This document shows, piece by piece, positions 1 through 7,842 of a stretch of DNA of 64,000 nt (within the stretch, counting starts at the first letter, position 1; every line of letters starts with the position of its first letter). Location of the stretch: assembly GCA_016719635.1 (NCBI GenBank), contig JADJYT010000003.1:406852-470851 (forward strand), read 5' to 3'. Source of the DNA: Sphingobacteriales bacterium. Lineage in GTDB: Bacteria > Bacteroidota > Bacteroidia > Chitinophagales > JADIYW01. The notes under the pieces are model-generated. The model ran no database searches, was not told where the DNA came from, and was given only the letters and a program-made list of their open reading frames with translations. A program made the position numbers and the translations under genes.

Positions 1-118
1 AACCGTAGACGGAAACGAAATTTCTTAACTTTTCCTCGGACAAACCGGCAGTAAGCTGATTCAGATGTGCCATCTCGATGGGCGTGACGGATTTAAAATG
101 TAAGAATGGATTTCCCAT
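1..118 (-). CDS. Partial CDS, possible TM2-type membrane protein N-terminus
   Basis: Only the first 39 codons are inside the window; the gene runs off the left edge. The visible peptide starts MGNPFLHFKSVTPIEM and continues with a charged helix containing LSEEKLRNFVSVYG. I recall this kind of N-terminus, a short helix ending in a Y-G/Y-R step before basic residues and two membrane helices, from Bacteroidota TM2-domain proteins that sit beside DUF2752 genes, but the diagnostic part lies outside the window. The start codon overlaps the last 26 bases of the DUF2752 gene, so the two are probably translationally coupled. The reading frame is fairly secure; the family is a guess. Confidence 0.5.
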   Translation of the reverse strand, partial: MGNPFLHFKSVTPIEMAHLNQLTAGLSEEKLRNFVSVYG

Positions 119-416
119 AGTGTTGTTTTTTAGTGGTATTAAATAGTAGGAGTTGCAAGATTCTGTAAACAATCAGCAGCAGCGCAAAAGTTCCCAGCCA
201 GTGGGTTTCGACCGATTTAATAATAGCTCCATGCAGCAGATAAGATATGGAATGCCCGATGCCGCATCCCGGACACCAGGAAATTCCCAGATATTGGAAT
301 ACACATAACGAAAAATGAGCGTCAGCAGGATGAATCCTTGCAAGATATATCAAGGCTGTTATCCAAAAGAATAATTCGAAAGAAAAATATGATTTAATTT
401 TTTTCATCTTTATCAA
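93..416 (-). CDS. DUF2752 family small membrane protein
   Basis: A 107-residue protein with a basic N-terminus, a first membrane helix around residues 12-28, a second hydrophobic stretch carrying CPGCGIGHS (residues 48-56) and a third helix around 72-92. The C-P-G-C-G motif followed by a conserved His/Gly pattern is the hallmark of DUF2752, a family of unknown function that probably sits in the inner membrane. ATG at residue 4 (MKKIKSYFSF) is an equally good start. The 3' end overlaps the next gene on the same strand by 26 bases, which suggests one transcript. No catalytic role can be assigned; the paired cysteines could bind a metal or form a disulfide. Confidence 0.8.
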   Translation of the reverse strand: MIKMKKIKSYFSFELFFWITALIYLARIHPADAHFSLCVFQYLGISWCPGCGIGHSISYLLHGAIIKSVETHWLGTFALLLIVYRILQLLLFNTTKKQHYGKSILTF

Positions 417-423
417 GAACTAC

Positions 424-453
424 CACCTCGGAGGTGTACCGACCCTCGAGGTC
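424..453. repeat. Two adjacent short palindromes
   Basis: CACCTC-G-GAGGTG is followed after four bases by GACC-CTCGAG-GTC. The second palindrome covers the stop codon of the SDR gene. They may form hairpins that terminate the SDR transcript, or be a copy of a small dispersed intergenic repeat. No second copy was seen in the window. Confidence 0.45.
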
Positions 454-1270
454 AAACAAAAAAATCAGGAGTCAGCGGTGCACCCTGTTTTACGGCATAC
501 GGTTCCAAATCTGTAATTCCCTCGCTGAATAAAACCTCATCGTCCATAAAAAAGTTCCCGGTCGTTGTCTTACCATCTCTCTTGAATATGGCATACGCCG
601 CATCCGCGATGATATCCGGCTTACGGGAAGAATTGGCAACAGACTCACCACCGAGCAGATTCAACACAGCGGCAGTGGCTATCGTGGTGCGCGGCCATAA
701 AGCGTTTACACCGATCTTACCTCTGTACTCACCTCCCAGACCCAATACCACCAGACTCATTCCGAACTTGGCAATCGAATAACCGGTATGCCCGGCGAAC
801 CATCGCTCCGTGATGGAAGTCAAGGGTGGCGACAACATGAGTATATGCGGATTTTCCGCTTTCAGCAAATGCGGAATGCACAATTTAGAACACAGGAACG
901 TACCGCGTGTATTGATGTCCTGCATCAGGTCGTAGCGTTTCATATCCAATTGCGCAATCGGCGATAAGTTGATGGCAGAAGCGTTATTGACCAGGATGTC
1001 TATCCCGCCAAACGTGTCCACCGTTTGTTTTATCGCTGCAGCTACCTCCTCCTCATTACGGATATCACATTTAATGCCGAGCCCTTTGCCGCCTGCTTTC
1101 GTCATGTCTTCGGCTGCTGTATAAATCGTTCCGCCCAGTTTTGGATTTTCTTCGGTGCTTTTTGCAGCGATGACAATATTTGCACCTTCTTTCGCCAGGC
1201 GCATGCCTATTGCATGTCCAATACCTCGGGTGGCACCGGAAATAAAGACAGTTTTGTTTTTGAATGACAT
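452..1270 (-). CDS. Short-chain dehydrogenase/reductase, HSDL2-like
   Basis: A 272-residue NAD(P)-dependent oxidoreductase of the SDR superfamily. The cofactor glycine motif G-A-T-R-G-I-G is at residues 12-18, NNAS at 95-98, and the catalytic Ser/Tyr/Lys are S147, Y164 and K168 (YSIAK). The N-terminal half (GATRGIGHAIG, later KLGGTIYTAAEDM) is close to hydroxysteroid-dehydrogenase-like protein 2, minus the sterol-carrier domain found in the animal protein. The substrate is unknown; neighbours point to fatty acid or lipid oxidation. It is divergent from the MpaB-like oxygenase across a 111-base spacer holding a GTAAAC/GTTTAC inverted repeat, so the two may share a regulator. It ends with TGA. 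Confidence 0.88.
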   Translation of the reverse strand: MSFKNKTVFISGATRGIGHAIGMRLAKEGANIVIAAKSTEENPKLGGTIYTAAEDMTKAGGKGLGIKCDIRNEEEVAAAIKQTVDTFGGIDILVNNASAINLSPIAQLDMKRYDLMQDINTRGTFLCSKLCIPHLLKAENPHILMLSPPLTSITERWFAGHTGYSIAKFGMSLVVLGLGGEYRGKIGVNALWPRTTIATAAVLNLLGGESVANSSRKPDIIADAAYAIFKRDGKTTTGNFFMDDEVLFSEGITDLEPYAVKQGAPLTPDFFV

Positions 1271-1311
1271 AAGTTGGATTTGTGAATTTAAAATCTGAGA
1301 TTATTGATATG

Positions 1312-1328
1312 GTAAACTACTTGTTTAC
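1312..1328. promoter_or_regulatory. Candidate operator, GTAAAC-N5-GTTTAC
   Basis: A perfect 6-base inverted repeat with a 5-base spacer lies in the divergent promoter region between the SDR and the oxygenase gene. The size and symmetry suit a dimeric TetR-type or similar repressor, which often controls lipid-degradation genes. No regulator gene is adjacent, so this is inference. Confidence 0.35.
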
Positions 1329-1381
1329 AAATGTAAATATTTAATTGATTTAAAGAACGTATTTTGTATGAAACAATTCAG

Positions 1382-2599
1382 ATGCAGTTTCCTACCGCTG
1401 AATACCGGCAACGTTGTGATGAAGCCGCCGACAGGCTCGTAAAGCATATCTTTGAAACCTATGGTGATAAGGATGCCAGAAAACTGTACCTGCAGCTTAT
1501 TCACACATTTTCACAAATCGATTACACGGCGCTACCTAAAGAGATAAGAGATTTTCACCAAACCAGTCAGGAAGACATATCCATCCTGCATCCTGAAAAA
1601 ATAAATCTGGCGGCGGAGTATTTTCAGCAAAACGGCCATGCCATGTTTCTGATGCTCATAGCCAAATGCCTCCCCCAGTTATATTCCAGTTACAGAGGTA
1701 CCAAAGTGTTGTACGAAACCGGCTACCTGGTAGGCAAAGATAACGATGCACTGGTGGCACGCAGGCTGATGGAAACCGCCCAATTCTTCATAGACATCAT
1801 GAGCCGTGATTCCTTTCAGCCCGGAAAATACGGATTCTTTGCAGCCACCAAAGTACGCATCATACATGCCTATGTCCGCAAATTCATGTGGGACAAAGGC
1901 TGGAACTCGACATATGCCGCCGATTACGACCAGCCCGTCTGTCAGGAAGACATGACGGGTACCTTACTGGCATTCTCCGTCTGTAATATCGAAGGCATAC
2001 AGAAAATGGGCTTGCTGATTTCTGACGAAGAGATGGATGCCGTGATATATACCTGGCACATCGCCGGGAAATTACTGGGCGTCGATGATGCATTCAACCC
2101 GGAATCATTTGAGGATGGCCAGTTGCTATTCCATCACCTGATTAACAAAGAAAAGAAATTGGGTGTTGAAAACAAGGCGCTGGTAGATGCCATCCTGAAT
2201 TTCATGCGCAGCATTTTCACACCTTCCTTACTGAAAAATACGCCCTACAAAAATCAAAATAAACTGCCCGAAATTTTAGTCAGTTATTTTGTAGGAAGGG
2301 AGGTTGCCCCCTACATCGGCTTGAACTACCACACTGATACATATTACAGGCATGTCCTCAAAAGCATGGCTGTCATTTTACCCAATATCTTTATCCAGTC
2401 CCGAAAAACACGGGTAACGCAGGAAGCCGTGGTGGATGGCTCCGCCTATCTGGTGGCAGCTATCTTTAAATTCATCAAAGACCATTACCAGCTCGAATTC
2501 AGAATCCGCGAAGATATCCTGGAAGACTGGCATCTCGCAGCTTACCTGAAAAACTACGGATACAGGGAATCAACATCCGGAACCGTTGTTCACACATAA
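1382..2599 (+). CDS. MpaB/Lcp-like oxygenase family protein (DUF2236)
   Basis: The protein has 405 residues from ATG at 1382; a TTG at 1364 in the same frame would add six. It belongs to the family that includes latex-clearing protein Lcp and fungal MpaB, b-type haem oxygenases with an all-helical fold. Visible family signs are the RRLMETAQFF helix (around residue 128) and K-V-R-I-I-H-A, whose His (about residue 162) matches the haem-ligand histidine of Lcp. There is no signal peptide, so it probably acts in the cytoplasm. Its place between an HSDL2-like dehydrogenase and FadI/FadJ suggests it feeds an oxidised lipid into beta-oxidation, but the substrate is not known. Confidence 0.78.
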   Translation: MQFPTAEYRQRCDEAADRLVKHIFETYGDKDARKLYLQLIHTFSQIDYTALPKEIRDFHQTSQEDISILHPEKINLAAEYFQQNGHAMFLMLIAKCLPQLYSSYRGTKVLYETGYLVGKDNDALVARRLMETAQFFIDIMSRDSFQPGKYGFFAATKVRIIHAYVRKFMWDKGWNSTYAADYDQPVCQEDMTGTLLAFSVCNIEGIQKMGLLISDEEMDAVIYTWHIAGKLLGVDDAFNPESFEDGQLLFHHLINKEKKLGVENKALVDAILNFMRSIFTPSLLKNTPYKNQNKLPEILVSYFVGREVAPYIGLNYHTDTYYRHVLKSMAVILPNIFIQSRKTRVTQEAVVDGSAYLVAAIFKFIKDHYQLEFRIREDILEDWHLAAYLKNYGYRESTSGTVVHT

Positions 2600-2656
2600 C
2601 AAATCTCTTTAATTTATTGGTAACACTAAATTTACAATGCATGCATTGAATTTGAC

Positions 2657-2664
2657 TATATTTG
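2657..2664 (+). promoter_or_regulatory. Candidate -7 box (TATATTTG) for fadI
   Basis: This is an exact match to the Bacteroidota -7 consensus TAnnTTTG, 19 bases before the fadI start codon. No TTG is present at the expected -33 distance, so support is partial. Confidence 0.38.
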
Positions 2665-2683
2665 GTTTATAAATAATAAAGAA

Positions 2684-3957
2684 ATGAAAAAAGTAGTTTT
2701 TATTGACGGTGTACGCACCCCTTTCTTAAAATCAGGTACGGATTATATGGATTTGATGTCCTACCAATTAGGTCAGTTTGCCATCAAAGGCTTATTAGAC
2801 CGAACGGGAATCGATGTGAATGAAATCGACAGAGTGATATATGGCAACGTAATTTCCAACGTTCGCACGGAAAACGTGGCACGAGAAGCGGCGGTCACCG
2901 CAGGCATTCCGGTAAAGGCTCCGTGCAACACGGTGAAACAGGCGTGTATTTCTGCCAATCAGGCGATTTGCAATGCGGTAGACTCCATCCAGTTGGGAAG
3001 AGCGGATGTCATTGTTTCCGGTGGGACGGAAAACACTTCGGATACGCCTATCGGTTACACCAAAGAAATGCGCAAGAAATTATTTGCAGCGCAGAAATTA
3101 AGCACTCCGATGGAATATGCGAAATTCGCGATGACCCTACGTCCGACGGATTTCTTGCCGGACAGACCATCTGTTTCGGAATTCATCACCGGCAGAACGA
3201 TGGGGCAGGATTGTGAAATCCTGGCACAAAAGTTCGGTGTTACCCGTGAAGAGCAGGATCAGCTCGCTGCAGCCTCTCACCAAAATGCAGCCAAAGCACA
3301 GGAAGCCGGTTTGTTATCAGATATCGTGCCGGTGCAGTTGCCGCCCAACTTCACGCCTATCGAAAAGATAACGGCGTGCGCGGTGATTCTACGGTAGAGA
3401 AAATGGCAAAACTGAAACCTGCATTTGATAAATATGTCGGAACCATTACCGCTGCCAACGCATCCTTCTTAACGGATGGCGCAACCGCGGTTTTACTGAC
3501 ATCTGAAGACAAAGCAAAAGAACTGGGTCTTACTCCAAAGGCAGAAATCGTAGATTACGCATTCACCGGCGGCGACTTGTACGAAGAGTTGCTGTTAGGA
3601 CCTGCCTATTCCATTGCAGCTGTTCTTAAACAAACGGGCTTAACCATAGATGATATCGATGTATTCGAAATTCACGAAGCATTTGCCGGACAGGTGTTAG
3701 CCAACCTAAACGCCTTAAAATCCGCAGAATGGTGTAAAAAGCAACTGGGACTGGATAAGCCTGTAGGACAAATTCCACTAACTAAAATCAATCAATGGGG
3801 AGGTTCCCTATCCATCGGTCACCCATTCGGTGCTACCGGCGGAAGATTACTGACCATGGCAGCAAATCGCCTGCAAAAAGGAGGCGGTAAATATGCATTA
3901 CTGGCAGCCTGTGCAGCCGGCGCACACGGTCATGCGATGATTATTAAAAAACCGTAA
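2684..3957 (+). CDS. fadI: Acetyl-CoA C-acyltransferase FadI (frameshifted in this sequence)
   Basis: Thiolase that cleaves 3-ketoacyl-CoA in the last step of fatty acid beta-oxidation. The acyl-accepting cysteine is C88 in V-K-Q-A-C-I-S. The second part carries EIHEAFAGQ, the His motif GGSLSIGHPFGATGGR and the C-terminal cysteine motif CAAGAHGHA. The frame breaks at about 3365-3368: GAAAAGATAAC should read GAAAAGGATAAC, giving the expected E-K-D-N-G-V-R-G-D. One missing G restores a 1275-base gene of 424 residues, near the 436 of E. coli FadI. All active-site motifs survive on either side, so a base-calling error is more likely than a real pseudogene. fadJ follows 104 bases downstream. Confidence 0.85.
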
Positions 3958-3958
3958 A

Positions 3959-4039
3959 TCCCTAAAGGGACTTTAGTGTGTAAATATATTTATCATTCCT
4001 CTAAGTCGAACTAACTGTTAAGTGTTCTCCATTTAGGGA
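3959..4039. repeat. Imperfect inverted repeat between fadI and fadJ
   Basis: TCCCTAAAGGGA at 3959-3970 and TCCATTTAGGGA at 4028-4039 are inverted copies matching at 11 of 12 bases, separated by 57 bases. The left arm starts within two bases of the fadI stop. It resembles the small TCCCTTTAGGGA-type elements common in Bacteroidota intergenic DNA. It could act as an mRNA hairpin between fadI and fadJ. Nothing else is recognisable in this spacer. Confidence 0.4.
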
Positions 4040-4061
4040 GTTAGAGGGTAAAACAGAAACA

Positions 4062-6257
4062 ATGACAACATTAAAACGAGAAGACTATATCACCATCGAG
4101 AAAAACGCCAACGGCGTTTGCACCATTTGGATGGATCAGAAAAATGAAAAAATCAATAAAATCGGTCCCGATCTGATCGGTTTATTTGAGGAAGTTTTTT
4201 CAGAACTGGATAAGGATGATTCCATTAAGGCATTTGTCTTAACCAGCAAGAAAAAAGATTTCATCGCCGGCGCAGATATCGAAGCCTTCCAAAAAGTGGA
4301 AAAACCGGGCGACTGGAAACCGATTGCGCAAAAAGGACATGCGATATTAAATCAAATAGAGAAATCCAAAAAGCCGATTGTTGCGGCTATTCACGGCAAC
4401 GCCTTGGGAGCAGGACTGGAAATTGCATTGGCCTGTCATGCACGCATCGCTTCCAATGACAAATCCACCAAGGTGGCTTTACCCGAAGTAAAACTGGGCT
4501 TATTGCCCGGCGGCGGCGGCACACAACGCCTGCCACGGCTAGTGGGATTGCAGGCTGCCCTGGACATGATGCTGACCGGAAAAAATGTATTTCCCTACCC
4601 CGCCCTGAAAATGGGATTGGTAGATAAGGTGGTACACGTATCTTCCCTGCAAAATGCCGCTCAGAAATTGGCGCTGGAACTGGAGAAAACTCCCATCAAA
4701 CGCGAACGCAATGAGCTGAATCTGGATACGGTGAAAGCGGGTTTCCCTGCTTTGCAAAAAGCGCTGACCAATATCGTACTCGAAGCGCCACTGGTGAATA
4801 AGATCGTATTTGACCAGGCGAAAAAGATGGTGGATAAACAGGCACACGGCAACTATCCTGCTCCGTATAAAATTATGGAGTGTGTGGAGACAGGCTGGAA
4901 TCAGGGACTGGAAAAAGGCTACGCTGCCGAAGTGGAAAAATTTGAAGAACTGATTTTATCTCCGGTTTCCCGCCAGTTGATCAATATCTTTTTTGCAATG
5001 ACGGACAAAAAGAAAAATCCGTACGGCGAGGACAAGGTGAAACAGGTGAAACGCATGGGCATGATCGGCGCGGGCTTCATGGGCGCGGGCATCGCGGAAG
5101 TTTCCATGGACGATGATATCCATGTATTACTGAAGGACATCAACCAGGAAATGATTTCATCCGCATACAAAACCATTTATGGTGATTATGCAAAAAAGGT
5201 ATCCAAAAAGGCAATGACAAAAATTGAGCTGGAAGAAAAAATGGCTTTATTGTCCGGCAGCTTGAACTATGAAGATTTAGACAATCAGGAAATCATCATC
5301 GAGGCGGTGTTTGAAGACTTGAAACTGAAACAGCGCATTCTGACAGACGTAGAAGCCAACGCAAAACCGAATACCATTTTTGCCACCAATACGTCCGCAT
5401 TGCCGATTAAACACATCGCAGCTAATGCAAAAAATCCGGAACTGGTGATTGGTATGCACTATTTCTCTCCCGTGCCGAAGATGCCTTTACTGGAAATTGT
5501 AAAGACAGATAAGACCGCCGACTGGGTGATTGCCACCTGTTATGATGTAGGCGTGCGGCAAGGCAAAACGGTTATCGTGGTAGATGATGGTCCTGGATTT
5601 TACACCACACGTATTCTGGCTCCGCTGATGAACGAAGCGCAGCTGCTGCTCGATGAAGGTGGCGATATTATGCAGATAGATAAAGAGATGAATTTATTCG
5701 GCTTCCCGGTAGGGCCTATCACCCTGGCGGATGAAGTGGGTATCGATGTGGGCGCTCATATCATGAGCGGCGAGCTGATGCAGGATTTATTGAAGACAAG
5801 GCCAAAGTTTAAAATCAGTAAAACACTGTTAGAAATATCCAAAGCCGGCTACAAAGGCAGAAAGAATAAAAAAGGGTTTTACAAATACGATGAAAACGGC
5901 AAGAAGGTATCCGGGCAGGTAGATGCGAATATCTATTCATACTATGGCGGCAATGCCCGTAAAAAAGCAGATGCCAACGACATACACATGCGCTGTGCGA
6001 TGGCGATGGTGAATGAAGCGGCCTTGTGCCTGCAGGAAAACATCATAGCCAACCCGCTGGACGGCGACATCGGCGCAATCTTCGGCCTGGGCTTCCCGCC
6101 TTTCCGTGGCGGCCCGTTCCGTTACATCGACTCCTTAGGTGCACAGAAAGTGGTGGATATCCTGAATGATTTGACCGTTCGATTCGGTGAACGCTTCGAG
6201 CCTGCACAAATCCTGGTGGATTATGCTAAAGCAGGTAAGAAGTTTTATGATAAATAG
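4062..6257 (+). CDS. fadJ: Fatty acid oxidation multifunctional protein FadJ (enoyl-CoA hydratase / 3-hydroxyacyl-CoA dehydrogenase)
   Basis: A 731-residue two-enzyme protein that hydrates enoyl-CoA and oxidises the 3-hydroxyacyl-CoA to the ketoacyl-CoA used by FadI. Residues 1-190 are a crotonase domain with the oxyanion-hole stretch GNALGAGLEIALACH and the two catalytic glutamates E120 and E142 (L-P-E-V-K-L-G-L-L-P-G-G-G-G-T). From about residue 330 there is a Rossmann NAD-binding site (MIGAGFMGAGIAEV), then the dehydrogenase catalytic His in GMHYFSPVPKMPL and two C-terminal helical dehydrogenase domains (GFPPFRGGPFRY near the end). The length is typical. It is co-directional with fadI, and a strong terminator follows it. 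Confidence 0.95.
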   Translation: MTTLKREDYITIEKNANGVCTIWMDQKNEKINKIGPDLIGLFEEVFSELDKDDSIKAFVLTSKKKDFIAGADIEAFQKVEKPGDWKPIAQKGHAILNQIEKSKKPIVAAIHGNALGAGLEIALACHARIASNDKSTKVALPEVKLGLLPGGGGTQRLPRLVGLQAALDMMLTGKNVFPYPALKMGLVDKVVHVSSLQNAAQKLALELEKTPIKRERNELNLDTVKAGFPALQKALTNIVLEAPLVNKIVFDQAKKMVDKQAHGNYPAPYKIMECVETGWNQGLEKGYAAEVEKFEELILSPVSRQLINIFFAMTDKKKNPYGEDKVKQVKRMGMIGAGFMGAGIAEVSMDDDIHVLLKDINQEMISSAYKTIYGDYAKKVSKKAMTKIELEEKMALLSGSLNYEDLDNQEIIIEAVFEDLKLKQRILTDVEANAKPNTIFATNTSALPIKHIAANAKNPELVIGMHYFSPVPKMPLLEIVKTDKTADWVIATCYDVGVRQGKTVIVVDDGPGFYTTRILAPLMNEAQLLLDEGGDIMQIDKEMNLFGFPVGPITLADEVGIDVGAHIMSGELMQDLLKTRPKFKISKTLLEISKAGYKGRKNKKGFYKYDENGKKVSGQVDANIYSYYGGNARKKADANDIHMRCAMAMVNEAALCLQENIIANPLDGDIGAIFGLGFPPFRGGPFRYIDSLGAQKVVDILNDLTVRFGERFEPAQILVDYAKAGKKFYDK

Positions 6258-6265
6258 ATTCCAAA

Positions 6266-6295
6266 TGACGAAGAGGGTTTAAACCCTCTTTGTCA
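6266..6295 (+). terminator. Terminator hairpin after fadJ
   Basis: Two 15-base arms (TGACGAAGAGGGTTT and AAACCCTCTTTGTCA) pair fully apart from one G-U wobble, 9 bases after the fadJ stop. The hairpin is followed by TTTAA. Confidence 0.75.
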
Positions 6296-6481
6296 TTTAA
6301 TACTTCAACTGCGCAACTTCCTCTGCCAGAGACGCTGCTAGAAAAACAAAAAACATATACCTAATAACATATTACTGTCATTCAACCAAGTTTCTCCTCG
6401 TTCCACGTCGAAAGGACGCTTTTTTGATTTGAACATCATATCCCTATTCCTTATTTAAAGAATTGAGCGTACTTTTAGTTC

Positions 6482-7291
6482 ATGAAACATACAGCATATG
6501 GCTTGCTTTACATATTGTGCGTTTTTATGATCGCCAGTTGTTCCAATAAAGAACATACATCATCTGCAACGGTCATTCTGCCAAACTGCGGGACAGACGG
6601 TGCACTGTCTACCTGTCTGACACCCAAATTTGATTCAGCCTATTACGTAGAACAAGGCGTGAAGTATTTTCTCACCATGCAATCCGATATTCCGAATAAT
6701 GTAGTCCCCGAATATTCACCGCTTGTCATCCGATGGGAATGGCCGCCGTGGCTGCTGCTGACCGGACTCGGAAAAGATTTCTTAATCACTTCAGATATCC
6801 TGTTAAAGCTAAATCCAACGAAATACTATAAAATGGATTGCAAATACTTCGAAGAGCAGCCCTTCTGCCGTTGTCATGTCATCTTTGATTACAGCGGTGA
6901 CAGTTGTCCGATTTATGAGGAATTCACGTTCAACGACCAGGGACAGATCACCTTTATTGAAGCCTGGTCTGATTTTGAAAGCAAACTGCCATCAAATATG
7001 AATGCCGGCACCGACAGCATCTGGAGTGAAGAGGAATATTGGGGAAGACAACCCATTGTCAACAGGCTTTCCACCAAAGTGCCCGGATTGGGGAATGCCA
7101 CCGGAAAAATTGATATCGGTTCCGTCTGGATGGCAGATGCTGCTGCCATTGATATGGATGTGGCAGAATTGGTGAGGCGCCTAAACGATCCCATCAGAAC
7201 CTATTTCCAGCAGTTAGCCACCCATCAAAATGAATTGGCACACGGCTGCGAAACACCCATTGGCGACCGCTATCCGTATTTTTTTCCTTAG
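6482..7291 (+). CDS. Putative lipoprotein of unknown function, possible NTF2-like fold
   Basis: The 269-residue protein begins with a lipoprotein signal: a hydrophobic stretch ending F-M-I-A-S-C with the lipid-modified Cys at position 20. The mature part is rich in Trp, Pro and Cys (EWPPWLLLTGLG; CKYFEEQPFCRCHVIFDY), followed by PIYEEFTFNDQGQITFIEAW, which resembles the last strands of NTF2/SnoaL-like cone folds. It probably sits on the periplasmic face of a membrane. It stands alone between the fadJ terminator and a small membrane-protein gene. The upstream stretch 6296-6481 shows no gene. The function is unknown. Confidence 0.75.
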   Translation: MKHTAYGLLYILCVFMIASCSNKEHTSSATVILPNCGTDGALSTCLTPKFDSAYYVEQGVKYFLTMQSDIPNNVVPEYSPLVIRWEWPPWLLLTGLGKDFLITSDILLKLNPTKYYKMDCKYFEEQPFCRCHVIFDYSGDSCPIYEEFTFNDQGQITFIEAWSDFESKLPSNMNAGTDSIWSEEEYWGRQPIVNRLSTKVPGLGNATGKIDIGSVWMADAAAIDMDVAELVRRLNDPIRTYFQQLATHQNELAHGCETPIGDRYPYFFP

Positions 7292-7423
7292 TCTGAAGTG
7301 GGATGGCAGATAGTCATTTGTCTAAAAAGTACCAGCTACTGACCTTTTTTTATTACCCAAATCTTTACTTTTGGTATTTTATTTTTTAACTTCATATTAA
7401 ATTAGAGTAAATTAATTGATAGT

Positions 7424-7756
7424 ATGATGGAAATTGCTGCCTCTTACCCTGAATTGTTCCAAAAATGGAAAACCAGACAATTGTCTGAAGAAGCCATCAA
7501 AGAAGAACTTATCCAGTTTGGAGTGGAAGAATTTCATATTCCGGAAATAATGCATCATTACAAAAAGAAATGCTGTGAAGACAGGCAAACGACCGGTTTT
7601 GTCCTTACCGGCATCGGCTCATTTCTGGGCTTTATCAGTTGCCTGTTTACCATGCTGGATCTGGTGCCTGAACTTCGAAATTTCATGCTTTATGGACTGA
7701 CCAGCATTGGACTAATCGTCCTATTTATCGGACTCTATCTGGTGTTTGAAGAGTAA
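7424..7756 (+). CDS. Small two-helix membrane protein
   Basis: The 110-residue protein has a soluble N-terminal half of about 60 residues (helical, KTRQLSEEAIKEELIQFGVEE, reminiscent of a short helical hairpin) and two membrane helices (about 58-78 and 84-105). An adjacent ATG pair makes the start 7424 or 7427. The SLC13 transporter gene follows 86 bases later on the same strand. No family was recognised. Confidence 0.6.
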   Translation: MMEIAASYPELFQKWKTRQLSEEAIKEELIQFGVEEFHIPEIMHHYKKKCCEDRQTTGFVLTGIGSFLGFISCLFTMLDLVPELRNFMLYGLTSIGLIVLFIGLYLVFEE

Positions 7757-7842
7757 AAAACTGAAATTAAATCTATATTCCTGTCCATTTATCACTGCCT
7801 AATCAGTAACTTGTTTTTCATTAGTCGTATAACGAAAACCGA

